From NCBI GenBank assembly GCA_030062745.1, contig CP099840.1, forward strand, positions 7,126,138 to 7,190,137: a stretch of 64,000 bases of DNA, given 5' to 3'. Below the pieces are notes generated by a model. It searched no databases. It saw only the letters and a list, made by a program, of their open reading frames with translations, and was not told the DNA's origin. Position 1 is the stretch's first letter, and each line of letters opens with the position of its first letter. The stretch comes from Capitulum mitella (Eukaryota; Arthropoda; Thecostraca; Pollicipedomorpha; Pollicipedidae). A program made the translations under genes and the position numbers. Of this stretch, positions 20,547-44,332 are shown one piece after another.

Positions 20547-21872
20547 GTGGGCGCCGCCGACCGGCCGCGGAGCCTGGCACTGGCCGCCGCTGGTGGCCGC
20601 CGGCCGGGGCTCGGAGAGTGTCAGAACTGCACCAGAACTCGAGGCTTGTTCCTGTGTTACATTAGCCTTTCCAGGACCGGACGAGATACTTTAACACACG
20701 GGACATTTTTCATGCATGCATTTATGTTCTGCTGTGCGGACTGTTTTCTCGATGTCGGGCCAGTTTGAGCGTCGTTAACCGGTCGCCGCCTCCACCGTCG
20801 TCAGATTCGGACACGTCGAGTCCGCATCGCGCAGCCGGCCAAGAACGCCATGCAGTCGGGTACGGACAACATCCACCGCTGGGTGCTCGAGTTCGACACC
20901 CAGGAGCGCTGGGAAAACCCCCTGATGGGCTGGGCCTCCACGTAAGTATGCACGACTCTTTCTGCTCTAGTCGTGAGTAGTTAGCTGCCATCAACCGCAC
21001 GCCGCACACAGCGGCAGCGTGTCCGGACAAGGTCGTGGAGCGGATGTGCGTGTTTTGCCGTAGACGTTCTTCTGTGTGCTGTCTGATATTGAGCTGGAGT
21101 TGGTGGAGTTATGAGAGACAGACACCCTGACCTTTACCTCCGCCCCAGGAAATATTAGGTGTGCTTGGGTGTACACCGCCGAACACGGACATTCATCAGT
21201 TATGTTTCCGTGTAACGGTCGTAATTGGAGATGTGACCAGAAAGATTTTTGACGGCGGGATATAGGCACCGACGGGGAGATTGTGTATCAGGGACATTAT
21301 GGATCATTCGGACATGTGGAAATGTCGGGAACCTTCCTGTCAGAATCGACAAATGAATGGTGAAAGGTATTTTCTCGATGCATGTGTTCATGGGCGAAAC
21401 TTGCTCATGGTAATTAGTCCACCGTTAAGTTTGACTACTTTTATGGCTGTGTTGCATGCTTGAAATCAGTGCTACATGCATTCATGTTGAACAGGTTTTT
21501 GATGTGGAAAATGAATTGCGGTTGGATTATCCCCAGCATCATCGTTTTCACTATGCAATCAGCTTGTTTTTGGTTTGTCAACATGCAGTGCGCCGATGAG
21601 TCTCTGCTGTCCGGCTGGAGATTTGTGCAGCCTTTGTCGTGTTACGGAGCCACGTGTGACCGGCCACGCTCGTGACTCGTGCTTGTGTCTGCAGCGGCGA
21701 TCCCCTGTCGAACTTGCAACTGGACTTCGCCACCAAGGAGGAGGCGATCGCCTTCTGCGACAAGAACGGCTGGGAGTGGTCGGTCGACGTCAAAACGCCT
21801 GTCAAGCCCAGGGTCAAGTCGTACGGCGCCAACTTCTCCTGGAACAAGAACACCAGGACGTCCACCAAGTGA
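20304..21872 (+). CDS. NADH dehydrogenase [ubiquinone] iron-sulfur protein 4 (complex I 18 kDa subunit)
   Basis: Accessory subunit of mitochondrial respiratory complex I, at the matrix arm near the NADH module. Three exons (20304-20546, 20805-20941, 21695-21872) join in frame to 185 codons plus stop; the human protein has 175. The conserved core is unmistakable: [45 protein letters not shown], then KNGW and [10 protein letters not shown] at the C-terminus. Introns end in AG and start with GTGGGC and GTAAGT. The start is uncertain: ATG at 20304 gives an Arg/Ser-rich leader, but AG acceptors at about 20345 and 20350 allow an upstream exon instead. The C-terminal RVSTK of mammals, a reported PKA target, reads RTSTK here. 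Third codon positions are GC-rich. It converges with STK40. Confidence 0.93.
20805..20941 (+). CDS. NDUFS4 central coding exon
   Basis: Begins after CGTCGTCAG with [19 protein letters not shown] and ends in LMGWAS plus two bases of a Thr codon, before a consensus donor GTAAGTATG. The length of 137 nt gives the phase needed by the next exon. Confidence 0.93.
21695..21872 (+). CDS. NDUFS4 terminal coding exon
   Basis: Begins after TGTCTGCAG, completes the Thr codon and continues [20 protein letters not shown]. It ends [17 protein letters not shown] and TGA at 21870-21872. No canonical AATAAA was seen in the few hundred bases after it. Confidence 0.95.
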
Positions 21873-22739
21873 AGGCGACGGTAGGGTAATGACATGAGCA
21901 AGGCTGTTGGTGCCTCCTGTACATAATGAATGTGGAATATACGAGAATGGACACATAGCGTCATTACGTTGTGAGAAAATGTGGGACGAAAGTGAGCTCA
22001 TATCACGAATTGGGTTGCAGAGTTGGGCATAATCCGTCATGCTTAATCAGTAACCGTTAGATAGCCAGTGTCGGACATCAAATTGGAGGTTGACAGAACC
22101 TGAACGTGGTTTTCTACTAAAGCTGACACGGACGTGTTCATTGGTGATTTAGTCTTCTTCCGAACTAATGGGACAGTTCCATTGTTGCCGTATGTCAAAA
22201 GGCCGTAGCCGAGATAAATTACTCGCAGCATTTTTTCTGTCCATGGTCGTTAAGGTTTCCTGATAGTTAAATAAGAGGTCTTAGGCTTTTGTCGTGCCTT
22301 GGTGCACCGCTGCTTTCAAAAACAACCGAGCCATCAACTTATGAGGGACGCATCCAGATGGAGCTTGGTGGAAGCCCGGACCAGTGCTGGCCCAGATGAC
22401 CAGGGCTTCATGAATGTCTAGCTTAGTTCCCTTGTATCAAATCACTACTGATAGCAGTATAGGTCGTCACTCGTCATTTGTTCCGTAAATTATGTCAAAA
22501 GTGCTTTTCCCATTCCCACCGGGTGCCGATGGTGCGATGATGTGTCTGCCTCTTCCGTCCAATATTGGTGATTCCGTGCTGAATCCTGTTCAGTGATGGA
22601 ACGTTTCAGGCGTGCTTTGTTTGTATTAAGGCCTTCAGGACTTTGTGTAGCCAACCACAGTCGTGCGTGGCACCTGATGCGGACCATGGGATCTTATTCG
22701 TTTTGTTTTGTTTTAGGCGAGACTGGAATGGTACAACCC

Positions 22740-22960
22740 GGCCAGTACAGCTTAATGGGTCCCATATGGGTCCAGTATGGGCAGCTGTCGGGGCCAGCCA
22801 AGGCTGCCCAGATGGGACTTATGAACTATTGTTACTTTTATTCTGCTTAGTCCCGGATAGGTTAGCCACCGGGACCCGAATGAGCCAATGGCTGGGCCTT
22901 GTATGGGTTCTGTACAGACTAAGTAGGGCCCTGTATGGGCCCTACGTGGGCGGCGAATGA
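22740..22960. repeat. Degenerate GGGCC/CCCATATGGG repeat
   Basis: Words such as GGGTCCCATATGGGTCC, GGGCCTTGTATGGG and GGGCCCTGTATGGGCCC recur at irregular 20-40-bp steps. Similar text appears at about 60130-60600. Confidence 0.5.
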
Positions 22961-24340
22961 GTTTTACGAGTGTCCAATGTGGGTTCAGGACGGGCTGTGA
23001 ATATGAGCTCAGAATGGGCTGTAAATGAGGCTTATTACTCTTTAAGATGAGACACCGCGCATGTCGTATCATTTTTCTTTGCCGTCAGGGCTGGGACAGA
23101 GCTCTCTCTCCCGGTAGTGGTGGCAGCCGTTCTGTGTCACTGTTGCTATTGCAAAATATTCAGAACGTGCCCCGTATGGACAAGCAGCAGGACACAGAGT
23201 GAGGTTCTCAAACGGCGCGAAGTGTTGTGCTCTATATTGCGGACGAACGTGTCTCCAATGTGGCGCAGTGGCACAGAAGACTAGTGTGCGTCTGGTCACA
23301 CTTGCCTTACCGCTGAGGTTTGTTGGGCTCTGTCGTGTGCTCATTTACACGGGTCCCCGGCTTTGTCAATCACTGAAGTCAGTCTCAACGACGATTGCGT
23401 GCAGAAACTCACAAACGGACAGACCTTTTTAGTGATATTGGGTGTAGGGATCCCATGAACCAAATCTGTGTGAACGGATCCCAGTGGACCAGTGATGGTC
23501 GCTGGCGTCGGACTGCCACGGTCCATCGGTCCGGATGTTACCGTCCCGTCCCCGGCCGTCGCCGCCGCGTGAAACGTCCCCACGTTCACCGTCCTCGCCC
23601 GCCTCCAGGTGACCCGGTGCCTGAGCGGCGAGCGGCGAGCGCCGACCGTCGCACGTTCACACAAGGCTGCAGTTGCAAGGATGTATTTCTGGTATTGCCA
23701 ACATATCATAACTTATCGGACCGATCACGTAATCTGGATCCCTCGCCACGAACTGGACGCAATCAGGGCGAGGATCTAATGCCGGATAGCTTCGTCGTCA
23801 TCGCATCGAGTGACCGTATCGCGGATACTACCAACAGTTGTACGAGTAGACCTCAACGGAAACGGGGGCGAGCCCTCGGCCGGCGACGAACCCCGAAATG
23901 GAAAACAAACCGAACGTTCCAGACAAACCACCGACACCGCGCCCGGCGCAGCGGCGAACCCTACCACGCCGCCGATCGCCAGGGGGAGGAGGAAGGCCAG
24001 TCCTTGTCACTGGGAGCGGGCCCGTCACGACACCGCCGCTCGGTACGGGGGGAGGCCTGTCTGTGTCACCGGCAGCCACGTGCGGAGGAGGAGCAGCGGC
24101 TGCGCGTGGGTGGAGCTCGCAGCGCGTCTGCCCGCTGGAGTCGTCCTGCTGGCCACCGCCGCCGGCGACAGCGGCGGCGATGGGAGGGCGGTTCCGTCCG
24201 ATACTGAATCTATCACAGTGACAGTGGACAACAACGTGGGGGGCGGCAGCTGCCTGCATGACGATGAGACCATATCATACCGACACGACATTCACGACAC
24301 GCACTGCGGGCCGGCGGCGGACGCCAGCCGTGACCGGCCC

Positions 24341-24383
24341 GGGGAGCGTCTCAGGTCCGACGGTCGGGCCTGAGACGCTCCCC
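24341..24383. repeat. Near-perfect 43-bp palindrome
   Basis: The arms GGGGAGCGTCTCAGG (24341-24355) and CCTGAGACGCTCCCC (24369-24383) are exact reverse complements. The 13 bases between also pair with one mismatch around a single central base. It lies in the GC-rich spacer, outside any exon. Confidence 0.9.
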
Positions 24384-25060
24384 TGCCGGCCACGACACGG
24401 TCCCCGGCACAGCGACACGGCTCTGCCAAATTCACGCACGCACACACGCACGCACCCGGCGCTTGACACAATGAGGTTACTTCGGGAAAGGGCGCGCGCA
24501 AAATCCGCGTGGACTGGTAATATTGAACCGACTACCTGACAGCGACAGTCCGAAAAAACAAGATAGAATTATCGCGGTGAAGAATTACAAGTCTAAGCCT
24601 GGAATCTACCACCCACGTCCTCTATCTACTATCTAAATGAACTTCCTATCTCGCAGTTTTCGGTGGACAACTAGCATGAGAGGTTTGGCGTCTACTCGCT
24701 TGCAATCGATGTGGCGGGGGCTGCGCAGAAAAGCCGCGTATGCCCGCGTCAAGTGTTGTACCGCGACCCTGGCGTTGGACGCGCGCACGTCGGTCTGCTC
24801 GGACGCGGTGAGACAGCGGCGCATCTAACACCGGCGCTTCTTTTTTCGGAGGGAAGGCGTCGCCCCGTCCACGCCTGTCACTGCACGGCAAACGCAAGAA
24901 CAAAACAGCCTGGTGCGCGGCCGGCAGGTGGCCACTGCCGTGGACCGCCAGCGGGCGCCACTCGCTCGCTCGCTTCGCCGCAGCCGGGGACGCTGCGGCC
25001 ACTCGCTCTGACGGCCGCCGGCCGCCCTCAGTAATGCCCGCACGGAGGCGACGGCGGCGC

Positions 25061-37310
<12,250 letters not shown>

Positions 37311-38645
37311 CTCTTCACTGTAAAACAAGAAGCAAATATATTCATCAGCATACAAAAGTAACTTCCACAGGGTACATGGATGAGACAGATCTAAGCAAAG
37401 AACAGGCCACCAAGCAAAATGATCACTGAAGAGCCTCCATACTGCACAATAACTATCATCACAAAGAATGGCCAAATTCGCAACCATAAATGTGACAATC
37501 TGTGGCAAGGATTACATTCTGATAGCTAACAGTCCTTTTACCTGGATTATGTTCTCTGTAATATCCTTCTGCTAAAGTTCAAGTTAAAGCTGAAGTTGAA
37601 GGCACTGAAACAAGGTCTTTCTGGAGCTCTTGCTTTCCTGATGATTTTGATTATGGGCAGGTAGGAGGGGAGAGATCAGAATATGATAATTTCTCTGCTT
37701 TTGCTGCTGTGAAAACTCTTCTCCCCTACTCACTTCCTTGAATAATTGCAAAGGCCTCGACTATCTGGAACTTGAGATTTGTCCAATGTTTGTCGAGTCC
37801 GATCTTGAATTCCTCAAGTCCGGCCGATGGCACCACGGCCAGCAGCAACTACTCCAACATCAATAGCCCTCACTATTGGGAGATACCTTTTTGCAACCGG
37901 ATCATATTATCTAAATGTAATGATGAATCACACGATATAATGATGCAAAATTCTGGAGCATTTCTGGTGCCATCCAGGTTAATTAAAACAGTATTAAGAA
38001 AAGTCACACATAGCTCACCCCACATCTAGATTCATAGAATTTCTGTAATGGTTTTACCAATGACTGATTGCTAGGTCACACTAGGGCTTAAAACTTGGCT
38101 TCTCTGTCATACAACAAAGCTTGCCCTGGTGCAGAATACAAAAAGCATTAACTTCATAATTCAAAATTTTCTTTCAGGCTTGTTGGTTTCCTACACATCT
38201 GGCACTGATTTTGAAATCCCCTGATGATTGATATGCTATGCGATTACACAGATGCCATGATGTGATGATACAGTAATTAAATGGTTCCAACAGACTTTCT
38301 TTGTAGGGATCATGCCACTGCAGCTTTTGAAAACTGCCAGTGCAATTTTTCACTGGATCCATACAATTTTTTGCCTGGTTACAAAGCTTTCCATTTGCCC
38401 ACTTACAAACATAAGGTACAAAATGCAGCATAAATTAATGCCCTTTGTATCAATCTCTCAGTCCATTTACAGCCGATGTTCCATGAAAAATTGCATTAAA
38501 TATACTGGAGCTGGGTTTTCCCCATAAAATAACTGCCAACAGTTTTAGCAAAACAGAAAACAAGGCAAGACAGTCCTAAGTATGGGATCCTCAGAGCTCC
38601 CATGCATGTCGATGAAATGCATGAGCCTAGGCATAAGGTACTCAC
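37311..38645 (-). other. STK40 first (5' UTR) intron, CpG-poor
   Basis: Bounded by the donor CACGG|GTGAGT at 38646/38645 and the acceptor TTTTACAG just upstream of coding exon 1. CpG is rare except in a short patch at 37740-37870, where the + strand reads SSPADGTTASSNYSNINS; no exon can be supported there. Confidence 0.5.
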
Positions 38646-38735
38646 CCGTGCGAGGCCAGACAGGGGGAGGAATCTGGACGTTTTCCGCAGTTTCGTCGCA
38701 CTCACACCGTCGTCACGCGCACAAAATGTTCAAAA
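38646..38735 (-). other. Probable non-coding first exon of STK40
   Basis: A CpG-containing segment on the - strand ends in a consensus donor (CACGG|GTGAGT) 1.3 kb upstream of the coding start, whose own exon begins with an acceptor. No ATG within it opens a frame into the gene. The 5' limit is approximate. Confidence 0.5.
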
Positions 38736-38935
38736 ACAGACTACCCTATGGCAGAAGCCAAGAGTAGGCTAACAGTGCCTCGCCATCCTGATGAGGAAAG
38801 GCTGGGGTGGCGACGCAATATTGTGCCACCGACACGAAGCCCCAGGGTCAGCGGAGGTGACGCAAACGTGACGCAAACCGCAGTCAAACGGCCAAGCTCT
38901 GCCTTTGTTCTTTGTGGCTGAGTCAACAGCAATGG
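38736..38935 (-). promoter_or_regulatory. Probable STK40 promoter region
   Basis: It lies directly upstream of the inferred first exon. It contains two TGACGCAAA(C)-type words (38858-38880, CRE/C/EBP-like) 10 bp apart and a perfect AP-1 word TGAGTCA at about 38920. CpG is frequent here although depleted further into the gene. Factor binding is inferred only from these words. Confidence 0.35.
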
Positions 38936-39770
38936 AGAGTATATGACGTTTATGTAATTTATTAGAAATATTTTTGGTAGTTAAAACCCTTTTTTGAAAT
39001 ATTCTTATAAATTTTTAACTTTAAAAATTATTTTTTATGATAAATTTTGGTCAATTTTTCCAAATAATGCAAAATTAGGTTTGCTATTTACTTAATATGA
39101 CATCACAGATAAGTGGCGAGTTATCCACGCCGAAAACGGATATCTCTGGTGACGAATGAAGTTCGTGGAAAATATTGGAAGAGTAGCCTCTGTGCCGATG
39201 TTTCCACAGCCTTCAGTGTATGTACATACGTCACGTTTCGGAGTACGTGGGTGTTGGGAGAGGTGGCGAGTGAGTTCAGGCTCATGCTATCGGCGTTACA
39301 GTTCATTATCATTTCTACAGAGACGGATTCTGAGATGCGAAAATGAGCAAGGCGCATCTTGATCTTGATAATGACGAGTGCTGATGGCGAGAAATGGCGT
39401 ATTTTCGTATGATGGAATATTTTCACTTGAAGTTATGTAAAACCGCATGAGGAAACACATCTTGCACCGAACTGGAATCTTTTACGTCACACTTTTCCAT
39501 GTTTGATATTTAAAGTTAGCCTTGGGCAGCGTCAGAAGTCCCTGGCTTGTAGCTGAAAATTTGACGTTTCCCTACGCACTAAATACGAAAATATGTACCA
39601 ATTTCTGAGACTTGAAAATAAAGCGGCGAAACTTTGAGGAGCTTTCAGTCTTGAGGGAGGTCCGGTTTATCCTGGCGCCATCCCTGGCGAAATCCTGGCT
39701 ATGCTCATTGTCTTGGCCTACCGTTCCTCCCCAAAAACGTCTGCCCCTCTCAAAATGGTCTTGCCACAGG
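38936..39770. other. Gene-free stretch upstream of STK40
   Basis: AT-rich to 39.1 kb, then mixed sequence. Open frames on both strands (39113-39426) have no family signature. Confidence 0.4.
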
Positions 39771-42160
39771 TGCGGATCCGGGAGGGGGCGATGGGGCGAT
39801 CGCACCCCTCGAGGTCTGAGAAGGGGTCCAACGAAAGGGACTCCTCAGGGGCCCTCTTGGGTTGGCCCGGAAAGGGCCCTTTTCAAACTCAAAAGGGGCC
39901 CCGTATGACCTTCACGTGGTTTCTGTAACAACGTGACAGCTTCTTCGTGCAGTCAGGGGGACCTGTGGGAGAGTTAGATGACCCTTGAGAATCGTAGAAG
40001 GGCCCAGGGACGCAGCCAGGGCCGGGGTTCTAGGGACCACAGGACAGGACAGACCAGGACCCCCCGAAATGTCTGAAGGGGGTCCACCACCACCGAGGTT
40101 GTAGAAAATTACTCGTATAAAAACCGAAGCTATCGCCAAAATGTTTTAAGAACGGTAGACAAGAGGAGACAAAAAATGGAATATACAGATCCAAGCATAC
40201 AGAAGGGTCCCAATCGGTCTGTAAGGAGCTGCTGCCAGCCGGTGGAAACACTGCCAGCTTGTAAGGGCCCCCTGCCGGTTTGTGGGGGCCCCTGCCAGCC
40301 TATAGGGTGCCCCTGACAGCCTGTAGAGGCACTCTGCCAGCCTATGGAGGCTCCTGCCAACTTCTAGGGCCCCTGCCAGCCTGTAGAGCCCTCTGCCAAC
40401 CTGTAGGGGCCCCTGCTAACCTGCAGGGGGGTTAGCTCCCCTAGGGAGCTGCCGGCCTGCTGGACTGTAGGGGCTCCTTGCCAGCCTTTTGGGCCCCTAA
40501 CCGGCCTGCAGGGAGCTCCTGCCAGTCTGTAGGGCCCCTGCCGGCTTGTGGGGCCCTGTCAGGCTTTGGAGAGCCCCTGTTGACGAGGGGGCCCACATAA
40601 AGTGTAGGAGGCCTACCGCTGGGCGAGGACCCCCGGAATTTTTGGCTGACTGCTCTCCTGGAAGAGCCTCTGAAGCTTCCAAAAGCCCCAAGACCGCAAC
40701 AGGGCCCCACCACGGCAGATTGCCCCTGAGTCTGCCAGAAAGGCCACATGGCTCCTGAGATGGCCAATATGAGGACTGTGTCCCTGTGACGGCTAGGGGC
40801 CCGTGGAATGGCAAAGGGACCCTGAATGGCTTTCACTGACTTGTGTGAAAAGCTGAAGGTTAATGATGCAGTCAGAGGGCCTCCGGAAGGGTTAATGAGA
40901 CCCTGAAAGGGCAAAATGTCCCCTAAGATGAACAGGAAAACCCTGAAACTCTCCAAGGGTCCCTGGGGCCGCAAGAGGGACCCCAAGACGACAAGGGGTC
41001 CATGAGACCGCTTAAAGTGCCAGAGAGACCCCTGAGACGGTAAGAACTTGACAGGGTGTCTAGCAAGCCATAAGGAGACCCTGATCAGACAGAGAAGCCC
41101 CTGAACGGAGATTCATCAGTGACTTTCTCAACTTCGAGAGGGGCCCCAATTATTACACAGATGTTATGATGGTCTTTCTGAAAACCTGGAAAAGGGCTAC
41201 ATTGGTGTTTTTGAAAACCTGAGGAGTTCTGGATGCAGTCAGGAGGACCAGGGAAGGTCAGGTGGGTCCTGAGATGGCAAGGGGACCTCTACACGGCAGA
41301 TGACCCCTGAGACCGCCAAAAAGGTCGGAGGGCCCCTGCGAGGCAAAGAAGATAAAATGGCCCCTTAGATGGATTGGAGACTCTGAACGGCCAGAGAACC
41401 TCGAATGTGTGAGGCGGGCTTCTGGCATAGAAAAGGTCCGCCTGAGACTGCCAGTGAGGCCCCGACTGCTAGATATACCCCGTGCAACAGAGGAAGACCC
41501 CTGATGCTGCCATGGAGACCAACGAAGACGTTTAGAAGGCACATGACACTGCATAAGGGTCTTGAAAATGCCAAAAGATCTTTTGTAGCTATCTGAGGGC
41601 CCAAAAGACGGAAAATGTGTTCCCCGGAGTCGACATGACGGGCACCTAGGACAACAGGGCGTCCAATGATACTGCTAGAGAGGTGTCTTTGAGGCCGCTC
41701 ACTAGTAGTCTCTAGCAGGGACCACTGAGACGACCAGAGTGGCCCCTTGGACTACTAGGGCTTGAGACGTCTAGACAGCTACTGAAATGGCCAAAGGACC
41801 TAAAGCACTGCCAGAGGCGCCCCTGTCACGGCAGAGGGAGACTTATAGAGGGCTCTTATTAATGCCTGAGGGGCTTTCTGGACGGCAAGAATTCCCCAGG
41901 GACGACAGAATGAAACCCGAGATGGCTTAACTATCCCTGAAACTACCAGATGGGTCCATGGCACTGCCCGAAGTGCCCTGAAACTGCCAAAGGAGCGCCT
42001 AAGACGTCCCGAGGGACCCTTGGAACTCTAAAAGGAACCTGAGACGACTAGAGAAACCTGACACGGCAAACGACCCAAGACCACCAAAAAGCCAACAAAA
42101 AGTCTCCGGAAGCTACAAGGAGGCAGATGGGCTCCTGGACCAGATCAGACACGACATTCC
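39771..42160. repeat. Degenerate minisatellite field, forward orientation
   Basis: First, CCTGCCAGCCTGTAGGGGCC-type units run from about 40230 to 40570. Then GAGACGGCAAAGGGACCCCT-like units of about 30 bp run from about 40690 to 42110, with heavy drift. No exon is present, and the many open frames in it are repeat read-through. Confidence 0.65.
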
Positions 42161-42949
42161 AAATAGAGGGCGGGGCGTTGCCGCCTAAAATCCCGCCGTT
42201 GTCATATTTCGGCGACTTTGTAGGGGAAAACGTAAAATTTCCTCACATGCGGTGACGCGCTTTAATTTTGTCGTTCCTTTATTTGGTAAAACAATCAAAA
42301 TTGCATCAGATATTTCAGCCTGGACCCGAGCAGATCAACGTCTGTTTTATATCTGAGGAAAAAAACATGGGGGCTCCGATGGGGAGGGGGGCCCACGCTG
42401 ACCACTCGCCCTGGCAAAATCCTGGATCCGTCCCTGTCTTACCATCTGCTGGGACGTAGCCAAGGGGATGCACTACACTAGAGGCGGAACGTCCTCCGGC
42501 AAGGAAGGAGGCACCGGCTACTTTTCGAGCAATCACTTTACATTCGACGCCATAGGGTTAATGTTAAACGTACTCATGGGGGATTACGGTCTCCCCGTGC
42601 CCCCCCCCCCCGTTCCAACGCCCATGAATGGAGGGGAGGGTGAAGAAGTTGGTCGCCTCCCTCCCACCTCTGGGGCTCCTTCACGATCCCATTGACCCTT
42701 TTGAGAGCTTACAAGATTCTGATATATGACCCTTGAGACCATAGCAGGCCCTCGATATTGCTATAGGAGGCCCCTTTGAGGCAACAGGAGGCCCTCTTTC
42801 GAAAGATCCCCTCCCACCCCGCGACCTATTACTGACAACGTGTCCGGCCACCTGGCACTGGTTTTCTGCGTATCACCGGCGCAGCCAGAGGGGGGTTGTC
42901 GGACCCTCCCCCTCCCTAAGGCCCGCATTTTTAACTGGAATCCATTGCA
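42161..42949. other. Spacer between opposite minisatellite fields
   Basis: Mixed sequence with a hAT-like end near 42395-42440 (CTGGATCCGTCCCTG), a CGTAGCCAAGG word at about 42458 and a C-run at 42600. No gene was recognised. Confidence 0.4.
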
Positions 42950-44332
42950 CGTCTCAGGCGCTCCTGTAGCATTTTCAGGAACTCCTCGGACAGTTTCAGG
43001 GGCCCATCTGGTAGTTTCAGGGACGTTAAAGCCATCTCGGGTTTCGTCTCGTCATCCCTGGGACATTTTTGCCGTATAAGAAGCCCTTCAGATAGTAACA
43101 AAGGTCCTCTATAAGTCTCTCTGCCGTGACAGAGGCGCCTCTGGGAATCCCCTAGGTTCTCTGGCCGTTTCAGTGGATGCCTGGACGTCTCATGGTTTAG
43201 CAGTTTCAGATACCTCGCTGGTTGTATCACGGGTCTCGATTGATAGATACTGCAGTTAGCAGTTTCAAATGTCCCTCTTTAGCAGACTCAGTGGAACCCC
43301 TGTTGTCTTAGGTGCTCCTGTTGTCGTCAATGGGCATGGCGGTGTCAATGATTTTTGGCCGTGGGGTTCTATCAAGGGATGAGCCCAAACGATGAGCTTT
43401 TGAAGGACCCCCCCTCCTCAAAACTGGGTATCTCCCCGCGTTAAGGCCACTTCATTTTGCGATTCACGATCTTACAACATAAACTTGTCGCTTATCTGGC
43501 CGCAATGAAGGTAAAATTGGCAATCCCCCTACAAAACATTGGCGTTTTACATTGCCAAGCAAACGGCCATGAGGGCAAATTGCTACAGTATATCCGAAGT
43601 TAAATTTCACCGAAAAAATGATGTAAAGTTTTGCTCTGTTAAGCACCTGTTTCAGATCTTTAGTCGAGTCGCGCTGATAATCGTCTCGCGCCATGATCGT
43701 CTCGTCCGATAATCACCAGCCAATTTCGCTAAAATGACTAAGCTTTCGGAATACTTCCATGTGGAACACAGCTTTACAAAATTACATTTCACCTCACGAG
43801 TTACGATTATTAGGGGGTACTGGTATCCGATGTGCTCCACGGTGGCACCCTCTATCTCTCGGGCGAACGTTTTTACCGTCTCAGGGGCCTTTGACGGTTG
43901 CAAAAGACCTTTTGCCTATTTCAGCGCCCCATTGCAGCCTCATGGTTCTCTGAACGTCTCTGATGATCTTCATGGCTGCATCAGGGATCGTCCTTTGTTA
44001 CATGGGGCATATCTGGCAGTCTTAGATATCTTCCAGCCGTTTCAGGGGCATCTATTGGCGTTTTCCAGGATTTCAATGGCAGTCTCAGGGAGACCTTTTC
44101 CTGCCGGAGCCCTTTGGCCATTCAGGGCTCCCATACCGTCTTAAAGACCCTCTTATCGTCTTTGCCTTGCAGGGGTCCTCTGACATTTTTGGCGGTCTCA
44201 GGGGCCATCTGCCGTCACAGGACACACCTGATCTTCCCGGGGTCCGTTGACCGCATCAAGAGCCCCTCAGGCTTTCAAAGTGACAAGTTTAGCCCATTTG
44301 GGGCACCTCTCGAGGTTGAGATCACAGATTGA
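42950..44332. repeat. Degenerate minisatellite field, reverse orientation
   Basis: Units read as the reverse complement of the preceding field: CCGTCTCAGGGGCC, TGGCAGTCTTAG, CAGTTTCAGGG. They occur in blocks at 42950-43340 and 43860-44330, separated by unique sequence at 43390-43850. Confidence 0.6.

Larger units (their letters stand above)
21873..25060. other. Spacer between two converging genes, GC-rich after 23.4 kb
   Basis: It holds no recognised gene. It includes a short degenerate repeat of CCCATATGGG-type words (22740-22960) and a GC- and CpG-rich block from about 23.48 to 25.06 kb. That block is open in several frames on both strands only because it lacks A/T-rich stop codons. A near-perfect palindrome lies at 24341-24383. 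No AATAAA for the STK40 3' end was identified on the - strand. Confidence 0.5.

Noticed and set aside
23395-24373. Long overlapping open frames (up to 270 codons) in the GC-rich spacer
   Set aside because: Several frames on both strands are open at once, the products are Arg/Pro/Gly-rich without any domain, and the longest begins with TTG. Composition explains them.
37311-37508. Upstream extension of STK40 coding exon 1
   Set aside because: The frame is open, but a good acceptor lies seven bases before the ATG and the upstream residues show no conservation with the family.
40441-40986. 181-codon - strand frame
   Set aside because: It is read-through of the GGGGCCCCT-type minisatellite.
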